Below, in pieces: positions 40,316 through 50,861 of a DNA stretch of 64,000 nucleotides. Under the pieces are notes generated by a model that searched no databases, was not told where the DNA came from, and was given only the letters and a program-made list of their open reading frames with translations. Source of the DNA: Prorocentrum cordatum (taxonomy: Eukaryota; Sar; Dinophyceae; Prorocentrales; Prorocentraceae); NCBI GenBank assembly GCA_963575745.1, contig CAUYUJ010016060.1:313967-377966 (forward strand), read 5' to 3'. The translations under genes were made by a program, and so were the position numbers. Position 1 is the stretch's first letter. Every line of letters starts with the position of its first letter.

Positions 40316-41159
40316 AGCAGGCGGTGTTGTCCGACTCTGATGCCTGCGGTCTTGGGGGCATCGAGTGCATGTGTAATGACGAGTTCGAGGTCATTCCTGG
40401 CCTCCCCGTTCCGTCATGCACGTCCCTGGAGCCCGGGGCCGAGAGCATCGGGGGGGGGCGCCGAGCTGTAGGTTGATGAGTTTGCTCCTCGCCCATGGCA
40501 TTGCAACGGCCATGCTCTCGGACGTGCGGAGGTCTGGGTGATGGAGCGCAATCCTCCTCGATGATTCACTGCACGAGCTGGCCTTTGGAAATAACAGTCG
40601 GCGGGCGTCGATGTTTCCATGAGGCTGCCGCCTTTCGGGCTCACGGAAGCCGGGGTTCGGGCCTTTTGGTACCCAGGCCCGCTAGCGGGCCATGACCAGG
40701 GCAGTGGATCCCGAGAAGGTGCTCCACTCCCCGACGGGCCCCGATGGACCCGCGCCGCCCTTCTTGGCGGCTGCACGGCGCCTCCATCGCGTCTAGGATT
40801 ATCCCACTTTTTCCATACGTGCGAATGGAGTGGCACACGTACTGCTGTAGAGCCAGCGAGGGGCACTGGCATCTGGAGCAGGTGGGGGAGCAGGCGGGCG
40901 ACGGCGACGGCGACGGCGAGGGCGACGACACCGGCGGCGCCGGCGCCGGCGCACGCCACCTCGCGGCCCGCAGGCGGGCGCTTGGCAAGGCTTCCGCGCG
41001 GCCGCCGTGCAGTGGGAGGCCAACGGCCCCGCGGGAGGGCCCGCCGACGGGGAGGGGGGGTAAGTAGGAGCTCTTGTCGAATCCCATCGGGCGGGCATTG
41101 ACGGGACCCATCGGAGCAGAAACCCGGGGATCGGCCCTCAGGTTTGGAAGCCCCTGTAG

Positions 41160-41335
41160 CAGAAGGGTCAGGAGAGGAAAAAGACACAGACATAATTAAT
41201 CCTCGATGCCCTAGAAAATATGGGAAAATATTGGAAGTGGGGGGGAAGACAGAAACCCAGAAAATATTGGAAAATATAGGGATTTTTTTGTTTTGTGTGT
41301 ATTTATTTGTGTGTCCTGGGGCCCCTTCAAAGGGG
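41160..41335 (+). repeat. AT-rich dispersed repeat, copy 2
   Basis: The same core as 36783-36945, with doubled GAAAATAT/GGGAAAATAT before AGTGGGGGGGAAGACAG. It ends TCCTGGGGCCCCTTCA. Confidence 0.88.
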
Positions 41336-41467
41336 CCGTGCCGCGCCTGGCAGGCCAGTGTGGCCGTGTCCAGGGCCTTCGGGAGCCATCTGCGTGTGGA
41401 TACGGGTACGGCCCTGCCGCGTGGCAGGCCGAGGGCTCTTGTCCGGGGTGGACAGAAACCCCAACAG

Positions 41468-41613
41468 TGACACGTCGATTAGTGAATTGTCCGTTTTCGG
41501 TGCTCGAGAGGGCGCCGTGGCAGTTATTTTCCAGGCTTGCGCCCGCCAGGTTTGGGCCTCAGGTCGTTTTCACTAAACCACGTTTTACTAAAGGGGGGTC
41601 TGTCCATCCCCGA
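41468..41613 (+). repeat. Dispersed repeat, copy 2
   Basis: Homologous to 7830-7972, without the TIR element that follows that copy. Confidence 0.72.
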
Positions 41614-41619
41614 TCCTGG

Positions 41620-43490
41620 GGAGTCGGTACGATGGAACTGGGTACGGGAGGAATGGTGACGGACACCGACAGCAAGTCTGGTTCATTCTGAACAGGGATC
41701 GCTGTCGATGTTGTTGCGGACGTTGTCCATGTGAGGCGAGAATGGGCCTGCCCAACAGCGGCCGCTGTCCGTTTGGGACAACCTTTGCTGTTGGGCATAC
41801 TTACTGGTCCGTACCCATCTCGGGCGTCCAAAGGGGGGTTCGGGGTCGCAGTGGAGCAAACGAGTCCTGATGGCAAGGGGTCCTGGGTTTCCCTTCATGG
41901 GCCCCAGGGCCGTCACAGAACGACTCGGGATGCAAAGCTAGTCCTGGGGAAAAACCCCGTTGTCCAGGACCCGTTTCCGTCAGGACCCGTTTGCTCCATG
42001 CAAAGTGGATGTTTCACGTTTGCTGCAGGTGCACAGGCGGCGGCGGCCCAGGCAGCGAGGTAGAATCGAGTCGCCGCGCCAGGGGTCGGGGGAGGAGGAC
42101 TCGAACTTCTGCGCCGCGGCTCCTCCTTCTTTTTGTTCCTCGCTCCTGAGTCGGCTTCCGGTGTTTTCTCGGACAGGCTCGAAATTCTCGATCTCGTTTA
42201 TGTAGGCAGGTTTCCGCCATTTATCGTTATGTGTTGGCGTTTTGCGCGATGGCTTCAATCATGTATTAGTTATCAGCTTCCACGGCCCTTATGGCACGGC
42301 GCCCGCTTGCGACGCCCTCGTCGACGACAGTTGCAGCTTTGATATTCGAAGTCCGAAGTCCTTCCTCGCCCCTGGTCGGCGTCCTGCTTCCTCTTTCTCG
42401 GATGGAGACGCTGCCCTGGCACCTGCCACCTTCACCCCTGAGCTAGCTGCGTCGTCCTCTCCTCACTACCGCTCCTGCTCACTAGCGTGTTGCAATTCCA
42501 GTTCCTCCTCCTCCTCACCAGTCTCATGCTCCTCACCCCCAAACTGTAGAGGGCATGTCCTGGCCAGGGGTGTACCCTTTTCTATTAAGACAGTATGTCT
42601 TTATCTTTGCAGCTCTTTACACATTCAGTGAGCTCCTGCTGGAGCAGTTCCTGTGCGGCTCCTGCCGCCTCCATCACATCTCCTCGAATGGTTGGATGGG
42701 ACAATGAGCAGTCAGGCGGCTGGACGCGGAATCCTTGGATTTAGGTCGGCCGTGGCGATGCTCTTGCAGGCCATCGTCAGCATTCTCCTCGCACGTACAC
42801 TGTCTGGTCATGCGGGCGCTGGACGTGGAACGCTCTGCTGGACAACGGCAACTGGCTCTGCGTCGGCTTCCAGGCTATTTGCTTGCCGTCCAGCCCCCCC
42901 GCGCGCTAGAGCGACCCTCCCATTGGCGACTGCAGCGACCTCCGGCACCAGGTGACCCTCCCCGCCCATAGCGCGATCAAACGTCTGACCCGTGGCCGCT
43001 GGCGGCGTCGGGCCATGCCGAGCTTGGTGGCCCCGCCCGAGGCCGAGGAATCGAAACTTCATCCGGATGCCCTTCCTGCGGCGACGCTCCCGTTGGCGTC
43101 GGCCCAGATCTTCTTGGTCCTTTTCACCAGGACGGGCCCGAGTGCACCTCCGTGTGCTCTGGACGCGTGGCACAAGTCGTGGCGGACCAACGCAATGAAG
43201 TCAGAACTTAGAATTACCAGGTTTTCCGGACTTATTTGTTTTTTGTCTTTCTTGTTTGACTTCGCCCTTTCTTTGTCGGATACATTTCTCCTTGCTTTGT
43301 GCGTCGCGTGCCACAGGGCGTCCAGATGCCAACGCGTAGCAGTTGTTCATGCATAATGGGCAATGTCTGTAGGAACGATGCGTACCTGGCCCATGACGAG
43401 AGCATGTTGCGGGCTAACTTCCAAGTCTCCCAGTGGCGTCGACGTAAGCAGGTACGTAGATATCCATTGTGGTGGAAAGCAGGGCTTGCT
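41620..43490. other. No confirmed gene
   Basis: A possible exon at about 42613-42710 (after TTATCTTTGCAG) reads LYTFSELLLEQFLCGSCRLH in one frame, but has no recognised family or partner exon. A minus frame at 42808-43173 is unrecognised. This sequence could include the 5' part of the retroelement at 43.7 kb. Confidence 0.4.
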
Positions 43491-43501
43491 ATTTCAAAGC
43501 C

Positions 43502-43660
43502 AGACGATAAGACGATAAGACGATATAAGACGATCAGACGATAAGACGATAATACGATATAGAGACCCGCCAGACGATAAGACGATAAGACGATATATGG
43601 TCCCGCCAGACGATAAGACGAGAAGCCGATAAGAGTTATCGTCTTATCGTCTTATCGTCT
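43502..43660. repeat. 8-bp GACGATAA repeat ending in its own inverse
   Basis: GACGATAA units at 43502-43635 with spacer sequence, then three TTATCGTC units at 43637-43660. The two parts can pair into hairpins. Confidence 0.92.
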
Positions 43661-43697
43661 TGTCGCCTTCGGGGCGAGCACGCGCGCCGTTCTCGAC

Positions 43698-45209
43698 ATG
43701 CCCCTGTCTTGGGCTTTTACAGCCAATCCATGGCTGCGCCGCACATGCTCCAATGATGCAGCGGCACGCCGCGCTTCCACCACCCTGCTGGAGCTGAGTC
43801 GCAGGCGCCATACGGAAGCGGGGGAACAGTACTGGGCCGTCCGCGACGAGGACGTGAAGCGCGAGTACCCAGACGTGATCATCCACCGGTGTCGCTCTGG
43901 GGCCCCGGTCTACATGATTGCGCGCTTCGTACTCGAAGCGTGCCTGGCATTCAACGAGTGCTTCAATGTGCGGGAGACCCGTCGTCGCCTCGCTGCTCTC
44001 TACTCGTCAGCGCTGCTTGACGAAACGTGTCGGTCCCTCCGCGAGGGGCGTGCGCCGTTGGGGATTCCGTGGCACATGTCGACGATACCGAGATGCGCTG
44101 TGCTGCGGTCCGTCATGCTCAAGGGCTTCGCCGGTTTTGTGGATGCGCGCGTCCGCGCGATGCGCCAGAGGCAATTGTTGTACGACGGGCGCGGGATCCG
44201 CGTGGGACGGGTGCTACAAGTTGGCCCATATCATCTACGACAGCGATGGTCACGTGTCCCAGCCGTACACGGCCGTCATCGGCTTCTGCGGGGTGGACGG
44301 TTCTCTACTCGAGCCTTCCGCCCGATTGCACTGTTGCCATCATTGTATCGGGTGTGGGGGAAGGCCCGACTCGATCGGGTGCGACGGTGGGCTGGACAGC
44401 TAGGGACATCTGACATTGCCGTTGGTATGCAGAAGAGCACCGCAAATGTTGCTGAACGCCTGCTTGTACAGTCGGAAACTGCTTTCTCGGGGGACGCGGA
44501 CTCAGAGGCCACGATTCAGGCGATAGTTGACATAGACAAATGTTTTGACCGCGTGCTTTGGCGACTCCTCGCAGGAGCGTGCAAGATGCATGGCTGTCCC
44601 ACGTGTATCATGGCCTGGGCAATTTGAATGTACATGGCAGCACGGCGCTTATCTTGGGAGTCGTGCGTTGCAGCTCCCATTTGGGCCACACGAGGGGTGT
44701 TTCCAGGGCGCCCCTGCGCCATGTTCTGCCTGCAGTGCGCTATAACAACTCCCTTCGATGCGTTATTTTGGCATGCCGATTACATCAGCCGTCCGCTCGA
44801 TATTTTCGGTGACGACATTGCCGATGCCATCATTGGTGTTGCCAGTGCATGCGTCGAGGTTGCCTGGGCGCTGTTACTTCTCTTGGTGCACGTTCTGATT
44901 CAGATGGGGCTTCCGCCTGCCACACATAACATGACAGTCATTCACAGCCATCCTTGTCTTGGGCGTTGTGTTGCCGAGCGCCTTGGGCCCCTGGGATACC
45001 AGTACGCTACTGCTTTGGAAGTCGGTGACCCCTTCAGTTCACTCGCCCTCGTAAGAATGTCCAGAAGACTGGGCGACGTCTACCTCGATTGCGCATGGCC
45101 CGCAAAGCTGGGCACCTCGTTTCTAGATTTGCGAATCAGGCGCTTCCCTCGGCTATGCAGTCTGGAGTCGGGGTGCACGGCGCCCCATCACCACTTGTCG
45201 AGAAGATGA
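43698..45209 (+). pseudogene. Decayed non-LTR reverse transcriptase
   Basis: RPIALLPSLYRVWGKARLDR opens the palm region. Motif A is DIDKCFDRV (44529-44555). Motif B appears in another frame as GCFQGAPAPC (44695 on). Motif C is FGDDIADA (44805-44828), equivalent to Y/F-x-D-D. An in-frame TGA at 44625-44627 and at least one frameshift pair around motif B break the frame. A LINE-type element is inferred from these blocks and the RNase H that follows. There is no visible endonuclease. Confidence 0.75.
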
Positions 45210-45486
45210 GAGGCATCATGCGAAACACTTGGTGTACTCCAGGGGCTTCGACTTAGGCCTAGCTTACCTCATGTCTTCAGGGCTCAATGTTTGAGGATCC
45301 GCAGATGTCGTGTTGGACTCAACCGATCTTCCAGTGGGCTTCTATTTTGCAGGGATAAAGGTATTACGCATGGCACCTTACAGAGTGCTTGAACACGACA
45401 AGGTTTTCGCGTCCTGATGGCTGGCCGGCCATATGACAGAGTCTGAGGGAGATCCACGTATGCTTTTATATTAATCATCAACAAAG

Positions 45487-46340
45487 GTGGCCTGGATTGA
45501 CGTATTGATGTACTTCTCACAGTTCGAGACGTTGTTCGGGCTGCAGGAGTTAGGAACAAGTGGGCTAGCTGGGCGCCTCGCTCTGACCCAGCTGGCGAAG
45601 AAATGGGCCCCAAGGAACCCCTCGGGTACTGGTCAAAGCCCGTCATCGAACTTCTTCGTGGACACCTACCCGACCTTAAGGACTTCGAATATTCGGACGA
45701 CGATGACGACGTGCTGACCCCTGATAGGAAATTGCCTGCCTTTGCTAGTATCGATGCCCGTGGCATCACACCTCGCACTCGAGGCTCTTGGTTTCGGAAC
45801 TGTGGACTTGCCCCGCGGTCGTGCTTCCGCCAGCGCCGCCACGTGATGACAGCTTGCGCTGACACATGCTATGCGGATCCCTCGACCGGATCACGGGGGG
45901 CATTCACAGTGACGGAGTTTGCTGAAACATGTGGCAATGGCCACAAGCTACCAGAGCAGGGTGGGGACTTGTCAAAGATGAGTTTCAGATGTTGGCATTT
46001 GGAGCACCTCCAGGGCCAGTTCAGAGTTCACCCCGTGCTGAGCTTCATGCGATTTTGCAAGTTTTACAAGTGGGTATTTTGCCCACTCAGATGTTCACTG
46101 ATTTCCTGGGCCAGGTCAAGGTTTGGAATTGGGCCCTCTGTTCAATCGTGGCCCTCGGCGGCCAAACATGGACCTCAGGGAGGCCATCTGGCTCAAACTC
46201 GACGACCGCGGTGGCCATGGGGAGGTCCTGCAGGTTTTGCACGCCCGAGGTCACCGGAGCGGAGACTCTCTCGAGGCTCGTTCGAATCGTTGGGCGGACT
46301 TTGCCGCTCGGAGTGGACGAGACGCCCAGAGCGCGCCATG
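45487..46340 (+). pseudogene. RNase H domain of the same retroelement, frameshifted
   Basis: The four-acid pattern is spread over three frames. A degraded first block YADPSTGS is at 45870. PRAELHAILQVL (Glu near 46040) and FTD (46094-46102) are in frame 2. LHARGHRSG then SNRWADFAARSG (Asp near 46297) is in frame 1. The domain order after the RT is as expected. At least two frameshifts mean it is dead. Confidence 0.72.
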
Positions 46341-46344
46341 TCTT

Positions 46345-47575
46345 CAGTCAAGGCCATGCGCATTGCGTTCAAGTCCGCGCGTGGCGCGTTGCATTGGCAC
46401 GCGCTGCGCACACATCATTTTTCGTTCGGCCGTGCTCTGAGTTTCAAGCGTCCTCGGGAACTTCGGAAGCCGAATGTGGTTCGTTCCGAGCAGCAGGCCG
46501 TAGAGCACCACGTGCGGCACGTTTTCGCTCAGCAGCCTTCCGTTTGCGGTAGACGCGACTCTTGCGAGAAAGGCGTCGCGAGCGACGAGCAGCGGCGGCG
46601 TGTCCTCCACCGGTCTGCCATGCTCGTGTGCCCCTGGCCCCATCGCCTGGACCCTGCCGAGGCCTCTTCCGACGAGGAGAGGTCTGCGCGGGAACGCCGC
46701 GGTGAGCCATGGCTCCTCGCGTGACCGCCGGGTGCCGCCCGAGCTCGCTCGACCCCGCCCTCCGCCGCAGCGCCCGGCCGTGGGCAGAGCTCAACCCCGT
46801 GGCTCAGAGGTGCGCGCTCGGGGTGCTTCCCAGCTGGCGGGCTGCGGCCCAGGGCGCCGTCGCCCCCTCCGGCTGGGCCCCCAGCAGGTGCGCCAGTGCA
46901 CCGGACCGCGGCCAGGCCGAGCCAAAGGTCGCGGAGGCGCTGGTCCCTGGTGGGATCATGCTTGCGAGAGGCGCGGCCATAGCCTGTCGCGCTCGTGGTC
47001 GCTTTCCTTGCCATGGGTCTCGCCGGGGCATGCTGTTCTCTGTGTGAGGTGCGGGACTTGTACGACAGGTCAGGCAGGTCAGTTTCTGCTAGACTGCGTG
47101 TCCACCATCCCCACTGGAGAGCACGCTAGAGGGAATCGCGGGCTGTTTCTGGACAGGTTTCACCCCTCTGACGATGGGCGTCCAGGGTCCAGGAGGATTC
47201 CTCAACCCAGGCCGCTCGCGGCCAGCGGCCCCGAAGCCGCGTAGTTGCGGCTGTTGCGGGCCTGATTTCTTTTGTCGGCGGTTCCAATCTTCTTCTCGCC
47301 GCCGCAACTCGTTTTGTTGTCGGGGCGGCTCGCGGTCGACGGTCGAGGCGGGGCGCGAGAGAGGGGCGCGTCCCGCGCGCACCCCGCGCCCGCATATTGT
47401 CCTCTACAGCTTCCAAGACCGCCGCATGCCGCTGCCGCCCCGTTCCTTTCTTCTTCTTTCGCCGCCGCTTGCCTTCCCGAGATTTCCAGGGTGGGGGTGG
47501 TCTGCGATAGTGCGGCGAGGGTGACCCCTGCCCCACTCTTTGCGTCGATTTGTGCACCCGCGCGGCGGCTCGACA
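46345..47575. other. No gene seen
   Basis: GC-rich sequence with long overlapping frames (46529-47014 minus, 46600-47244 plus) and no recognised motif. It may include the 3' end of the retroelement. Confidence 0.45.
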
Positions 47576-47579
47576 GCGT

Positions 47580-47805
47580 CGCATCCTCCTCCTCCTCTTC
47601 CTTCGGATCCTCCTCCTCCTCCTCCTCTTCCTTTGGATCCTCCTTCTCCTCCTCCTCCGCCTCCCCCTCCTTCTCCTTCCTCCTCCTTCCTCCTGGATCC
47701 TCCTCCTCCTCTTCCTCGTTTGGGTTCTGGATTCTCCTCCTCCTGCTCCTCCTCCTCCTGCTCCTCCTCCCTCCTCCCTCTCCCCCTCCTCCTCCTCCTC
47801 GCCCC
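47580..47805 (+). repeat. Long CCT/TCC-rich tract
   Basis: About 225 nt of nearly pure CCT/TCC with TTC interruptions and repeated GGATCCTCC. It ends in CGCCCCGCCAG|G, a strong-looking acceptor. Confidence 0.9.
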
Positions 47806-47811
47806 GCCAGG

Positions 47812-47865
47812 CCGTGCAGCCGCTGTGCCAGCCCAAGCTGTGGGAGACGCAGGGGCTCGCCGAGG
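47812..47865 (+). CDS. Possible exon of an unidentified gene
   Basis: Following CGCCAG, 18 codons read AVQPLCQPKLWETQGLAE and end GAG|GCGCCG, a GC-type donor. The evidence is only the acceptor after a long pyrimidine tract, phase 0 at both ends and the AG|G rule. No family or partner exon is known. Confidence 0.25.
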
Positions 47866-47996
47866 CGCCGGCGGCCTCCCGCGGGGCTCGCGGGAGACGC
47901 GCGGGCGCCGGCCGAAGCCTCGGCCGACCCGCGGTCGTGAACGTTTGTCAAGCAGTGGCGAAGCGTCCTGGCTCGCCTATAACCCTACCAAGCAGT

Positions 47997-48114
47997 GTTC
48001 TAAGATCCTTTGCTGGTTTCCATAGATGTTCTTAGAACGTTTCTGGCGGAGTCTGTCTTGATTTATCGCATCGGGTCTATGTTCTAAGAACATTGCTTTT
48101 TGTTCTTAGAACAT
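47997..48114. repeat. Repeated GTTCTWAGAAC palindromes and a perfect hairpin
   Basis: GTTCTAAGA at 47998, GTTCTTAGAAC at 48029, GTTCTAAGAAC at 48081 and GTTCTTAGAAC at 48102. The last two form a perfect 14-bp stem (48079-48092 with 48101-48114) with an 8-nt loop, and each arm is itself a palindrome. Confidence 0.92.
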
Positions 48115-48224
48115 GTTTGGGTTCTACATTTCGTGGTAGGCCTATGGGAATGCCGGGACGGTCGGTCCCTGCTCAAGTTTTGTTTCTGGGCCTCCCAGAT
48201 TGGCTTCGGGCAGATGGGGTCGGA

Positions 48225-48485
48225 GGATGCACGCCGCATCGCCGATGCGTCGGCGATGCGGCTCGATGCCCTGGCATCGCTTGGACGAGTGCATTTTTTC
48301 TCGGCGAGAACCTTCGAGGACCATCCTCGACCAAGTAACAAAAAACACCCACGAAACCGAAACATGCACGGGAAATGGACGTCCGAGCGACGGCGAGATG
48401 CGGGGCTCGGTGTTCGCCATGCCGACGGCGGTGGTGCATCGTTGGCGTTGCCGGTGCATCGCCGATGCGGCGCGTTCCTCCGACC
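48225..48485. mobile_element. TIR element family 1 copy C inside inverted GATGC repeats
   Basis: The core is 48272-48394, with termini CATCGCTTGGACGA and ACGTCCGAGCGACG. The interior matches copies A and B. It is flanked by GCATCGCCGATGC-type arms at 48229-48268 and 48430-48478 that are roughly reverse complements. GATGC lies on both sides of the core. Confidence 0.75.
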
Positions 48486-48518
48486 TCGTGCATGCGGACG
48501 CCATCCTGGAGGCCTCTG

Positions 48519-48715
48519 CAGATAGCGCGTCGCCCGCCCGTTCTGGCTTGCCACGCTTCGGCGCGACGCGCTATCCACTCCCCAGCCACCGGGCGTCAGC
48601 GGCCCGAGCTGTGCCCCGCCTCCCGCCCCGCGGGGCGGAGCGACATGCTATGCCCTCGCAGGGCATAGCGTGTCGCCGGGGCCGCCGAAGCGGCATGCTG
48701 TGCAAGCCTCGATAA
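48519..48715. mobile_element. TIR element, family 3 copy 3
   Basis: The interior matches copies 1 and 2 (CGCTATCCACTCCCCAGCCA, GGCGTCAGCGGCCCGAGCTG, CCCGCGGGGCGGAGCGACAT). It contains a hairpin GCGACATGCTATGCCC with GGGCATAGCGTGTCGC at 48647-48680. The ends are degraded. Confidence 0.75.
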
Positions 48716-48719
48716 GCCC

Positions 48720-49220
48720 CGAGACGCCCATTCTGGGGCGCAACACGTGCCGTGCTCAGAACGTCCGTTTCGATACGCTGCGTGTGGACTCACCGTGTTG
48801 GCCCACGTTTTGGCGAACGACAGACCTACGCTTTCAGTCCGCGTGCTGTGTTCCATACCAATCGTGGCAGCTAAGGAAAGTACCGGTGCTGTCGGCGCGT
48901 CGATCAAGCTGAGCAGTTGCGGTCGGCGCTGCGGCGTCTGGGCCAGATCTCGGGCCACAGAGGGGCCTGGGACCTCGCACGCCCCAGCCACCCCTCGCCC
49001 CTCCGAGGAAACTGCCGACGGCAGAAGCGCAGATGCCTTCGCGTGCGTCGATGCCGACGTCTGAGAGTCGCGTGATGGGGGGAGGTGATTCACATGGGGG
49101 GCAGGGGGGGCTGCAGAAAGAGAAGGAGCCCTCTGGGGCCCCCCTGCGGGGCCGAATTCGGGGCCCGAAAGGGAGCCTCGAGGGCCCGAGAAGTGCGCCT
49201 TTCTTCCCCCCCATTTGCAT
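48720..49220. other. No gene seen
   Basis: GC-rich unique sequence between two repeat elements. Open frames are overlapping and unrecognised. Confidence 0.5.
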
Positions 49221-49224
49221 CGCT

Positions 49225-49405
49225 TCTCCATTAACCAGGAGGGAAGAAAACACACAGACACTATGAATCGTCGATTCCCCAAGAACATATCGGAAAATAT
49301 GGGCAGTGGGGGGGAAGACAGAAGCCCAGAACATATGGGAACATATGGGGGAACTTTTTATCTGTGTGTATTTAGTTGTGTGTCCTTGGGCCCCTTGAAT
49401 TAAGT
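49225..49405 (+). repeat. AT-rich dispersed repeat, copy 3
   Basis: The same core as copies 1 and 2, with AACATAT in place of AAATAT at several positions and TCCTTGGGCCCCTTGAA at the end. Confidence 0.88.
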
Positions 49406-49594
49406 GGCGCCCTCTCGTGCTCGTGTTCCTCGGCCCCCTTGTGGGAGCCCTTCGTCGCCACGGCACGGGTGTCTTCGCCTCGGGAGGCCCTGGTCAGGGC
49501 GTGCCCCGTGAGGTGTTTGGGGGGGGCGCGCAGCAGGCCTCTGGGAGGCAGGGGGACCCGAGCTCCGCAGAGGGCAGCTGCACAGCGATTGTCG

Positions 49595-49791
49595 CAGGCC
49601 TAGAGGTTGACACCAACACCAAGATCGGCGTTGTGCCTCCACCGAGGGAAGACGATCCCGATCTCGGTGATGGTGGTAATATTCTGGCTTCCAAGGTGAC
49701 CGAAATATTGCCACCAACCGAAATCTAGGATCATCTTCCCCCTGTGGAGGCACCCCCTGTGTTGGTGTTGGTGCCAATTCCAAGGCCCCCC
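49595..49791. mobile_element. Foldback element, about 95-bp arms
   Basis: The left arm (CACCAACACCAAGATC, GTGCCTCCACCGAGGGAAGA, GATCCCGATCTCGGTGATGG) is the imperfect reverse complement of the right arm (TGTTGGTGTTGGTGCC at its outer end). Almost no loop remains around 49692. Identity is roughly three quarters by eye. There is no coding capacity. Confidence 0.88.
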
Positions 49792-49799
49792 AAAGTAGG

Positions 49800-50160
49800 C
49801 ACACCAAAGAAGAGACTGGCCTTTCCAGCGGGTGCCCCACGACGTATTTTCCTCGCTCGATGGGCCCGCGGGGCCCTGGAAGATCTTGGCGAGGCTCGGG
49901 GTCCGCGACCACACAGGTCGTGACATGGTCGTGAAGGTGGCTCCGCGGCGATCGCGGCAGCCGAGGCGCCGCGGCGGCCGAGGGGGCGCGCGATGCAGTG
50001 CGCCTCCGCGGCCGGGGGCCGCCTGCGCAGCCGAGCGCCGAAGATGGCCTCCAGGCGCGGCCACGTCGCGAGGGTCAGGGGCGTTGGCTGCGGTCCTCGG
50101 CCTGATCTGAAGGAGTGATAAGGAAGGAACGGAACCCCTTGGTTTCTCCAAGGAACAACG
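49800..50160. other. No gene seen
   Basis: GC-rich spacer between the foldback element and the TA-flanked MITE. Confidence 0.5.
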
Positions 50161-50164
50161 CATA

Positions 50165-50329
50165 CAGTGCCGGTTTTAATACATGCTCCGCGTGCGGATC
50201 AGGTATTAATAATGCAGGAATTTAGTACTAAAAACAACGATGAGTTCATGCATCAATTTAGTCATACATTGATCATGTATTAAACAATCATACGTTTAAA
50301 ACAAATCCTATGTATTAAAAATTGCCCTG
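50165..50329. mobile_element. AT-rich MITE with TA target site
   Basis: Termini CAGTGCCGGTTTTAATACAT and the complement of ATGTATTAAAAATTGCCCTG agree at about 17 of 21 positions. TA flanks both ends (50163-50164 and 50330-50331). CAG-type termini with a TA target are typical of Tc1/mariner (pogo-like) derivatives. At 165 bp it is strongly AT-rich against GC-rich surroundings. Confidence 0.82.
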
Positions 50330-50386
50330 TAAGGGCCCCTGCATCTCTCGGACCAGGTTTCCGATCGCGTGCGCCGCCGCTCCGTC

Positions 50387-50691
50387 TCGGGCCGGGCGAA
50401 AGGGGGGGATTGGGAAAGGGGGGGTGCGAAATTTGCTGCATGCAGCTGGTTTCGGCCTCACCGAGGGGCCCATTCCTCGATACATAGCCGCCTCCGGCGC
50501 CGGGAGGCGCCGGGAAAATCAGCTACGTGAGCTGATTCTCAATTTGCTGCATGCAGCTGGTTTCGGCCTCACCGAGGGGCCCATTCCTCGATACATAGCC
50601 GCCTCTGGCGCTGGGAGGCGCCGGGAAAATCAGCTACGTGAGCTGATTCTCAAACCCCCCCTTTGCTATCCCACCCTTTCGCCCGACCCGA
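50387..50691. mobile_element. MITE-like element, family 2 copy 2 with internal duplication
   Basis: The termini are as in copy 1 (TCGGGCCGGGCGAAAGGGGG). A perfect 5-bp target duplication, CCGTC, lies at 50382-50386 and 50692-50696. The interior of about 111 bp (from TTTGCTGCATGCAGCTGG) is present twice in tandem, which explains the length of 305 against 193 bp. Confidence 0.92.
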
Positions 50692-50861
50692 CCGTCGCCC
50701 AGGGGGGCCCGAAGAGGACCCGCGGCGCTCGCGCACCGCGGCTCGCGGCTGGCGCCTTCTGGAGAGGCGCGCTTCTCCAGGGCGCGGTGGTGTCGCAAGT
50801 CGCGGGGGCGCGGCGCGGCGACCGAATTTGCTGCACATCTGCCCCATCCTTGACCAAGGCT

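Noticed and set aside
43502-43660. CRISPR-like array of GACGATAA repeats
   Set aside because: Units are 8 bp without unique spacers of constant length, and the genome is eukaryotic. It is a minisatellite.
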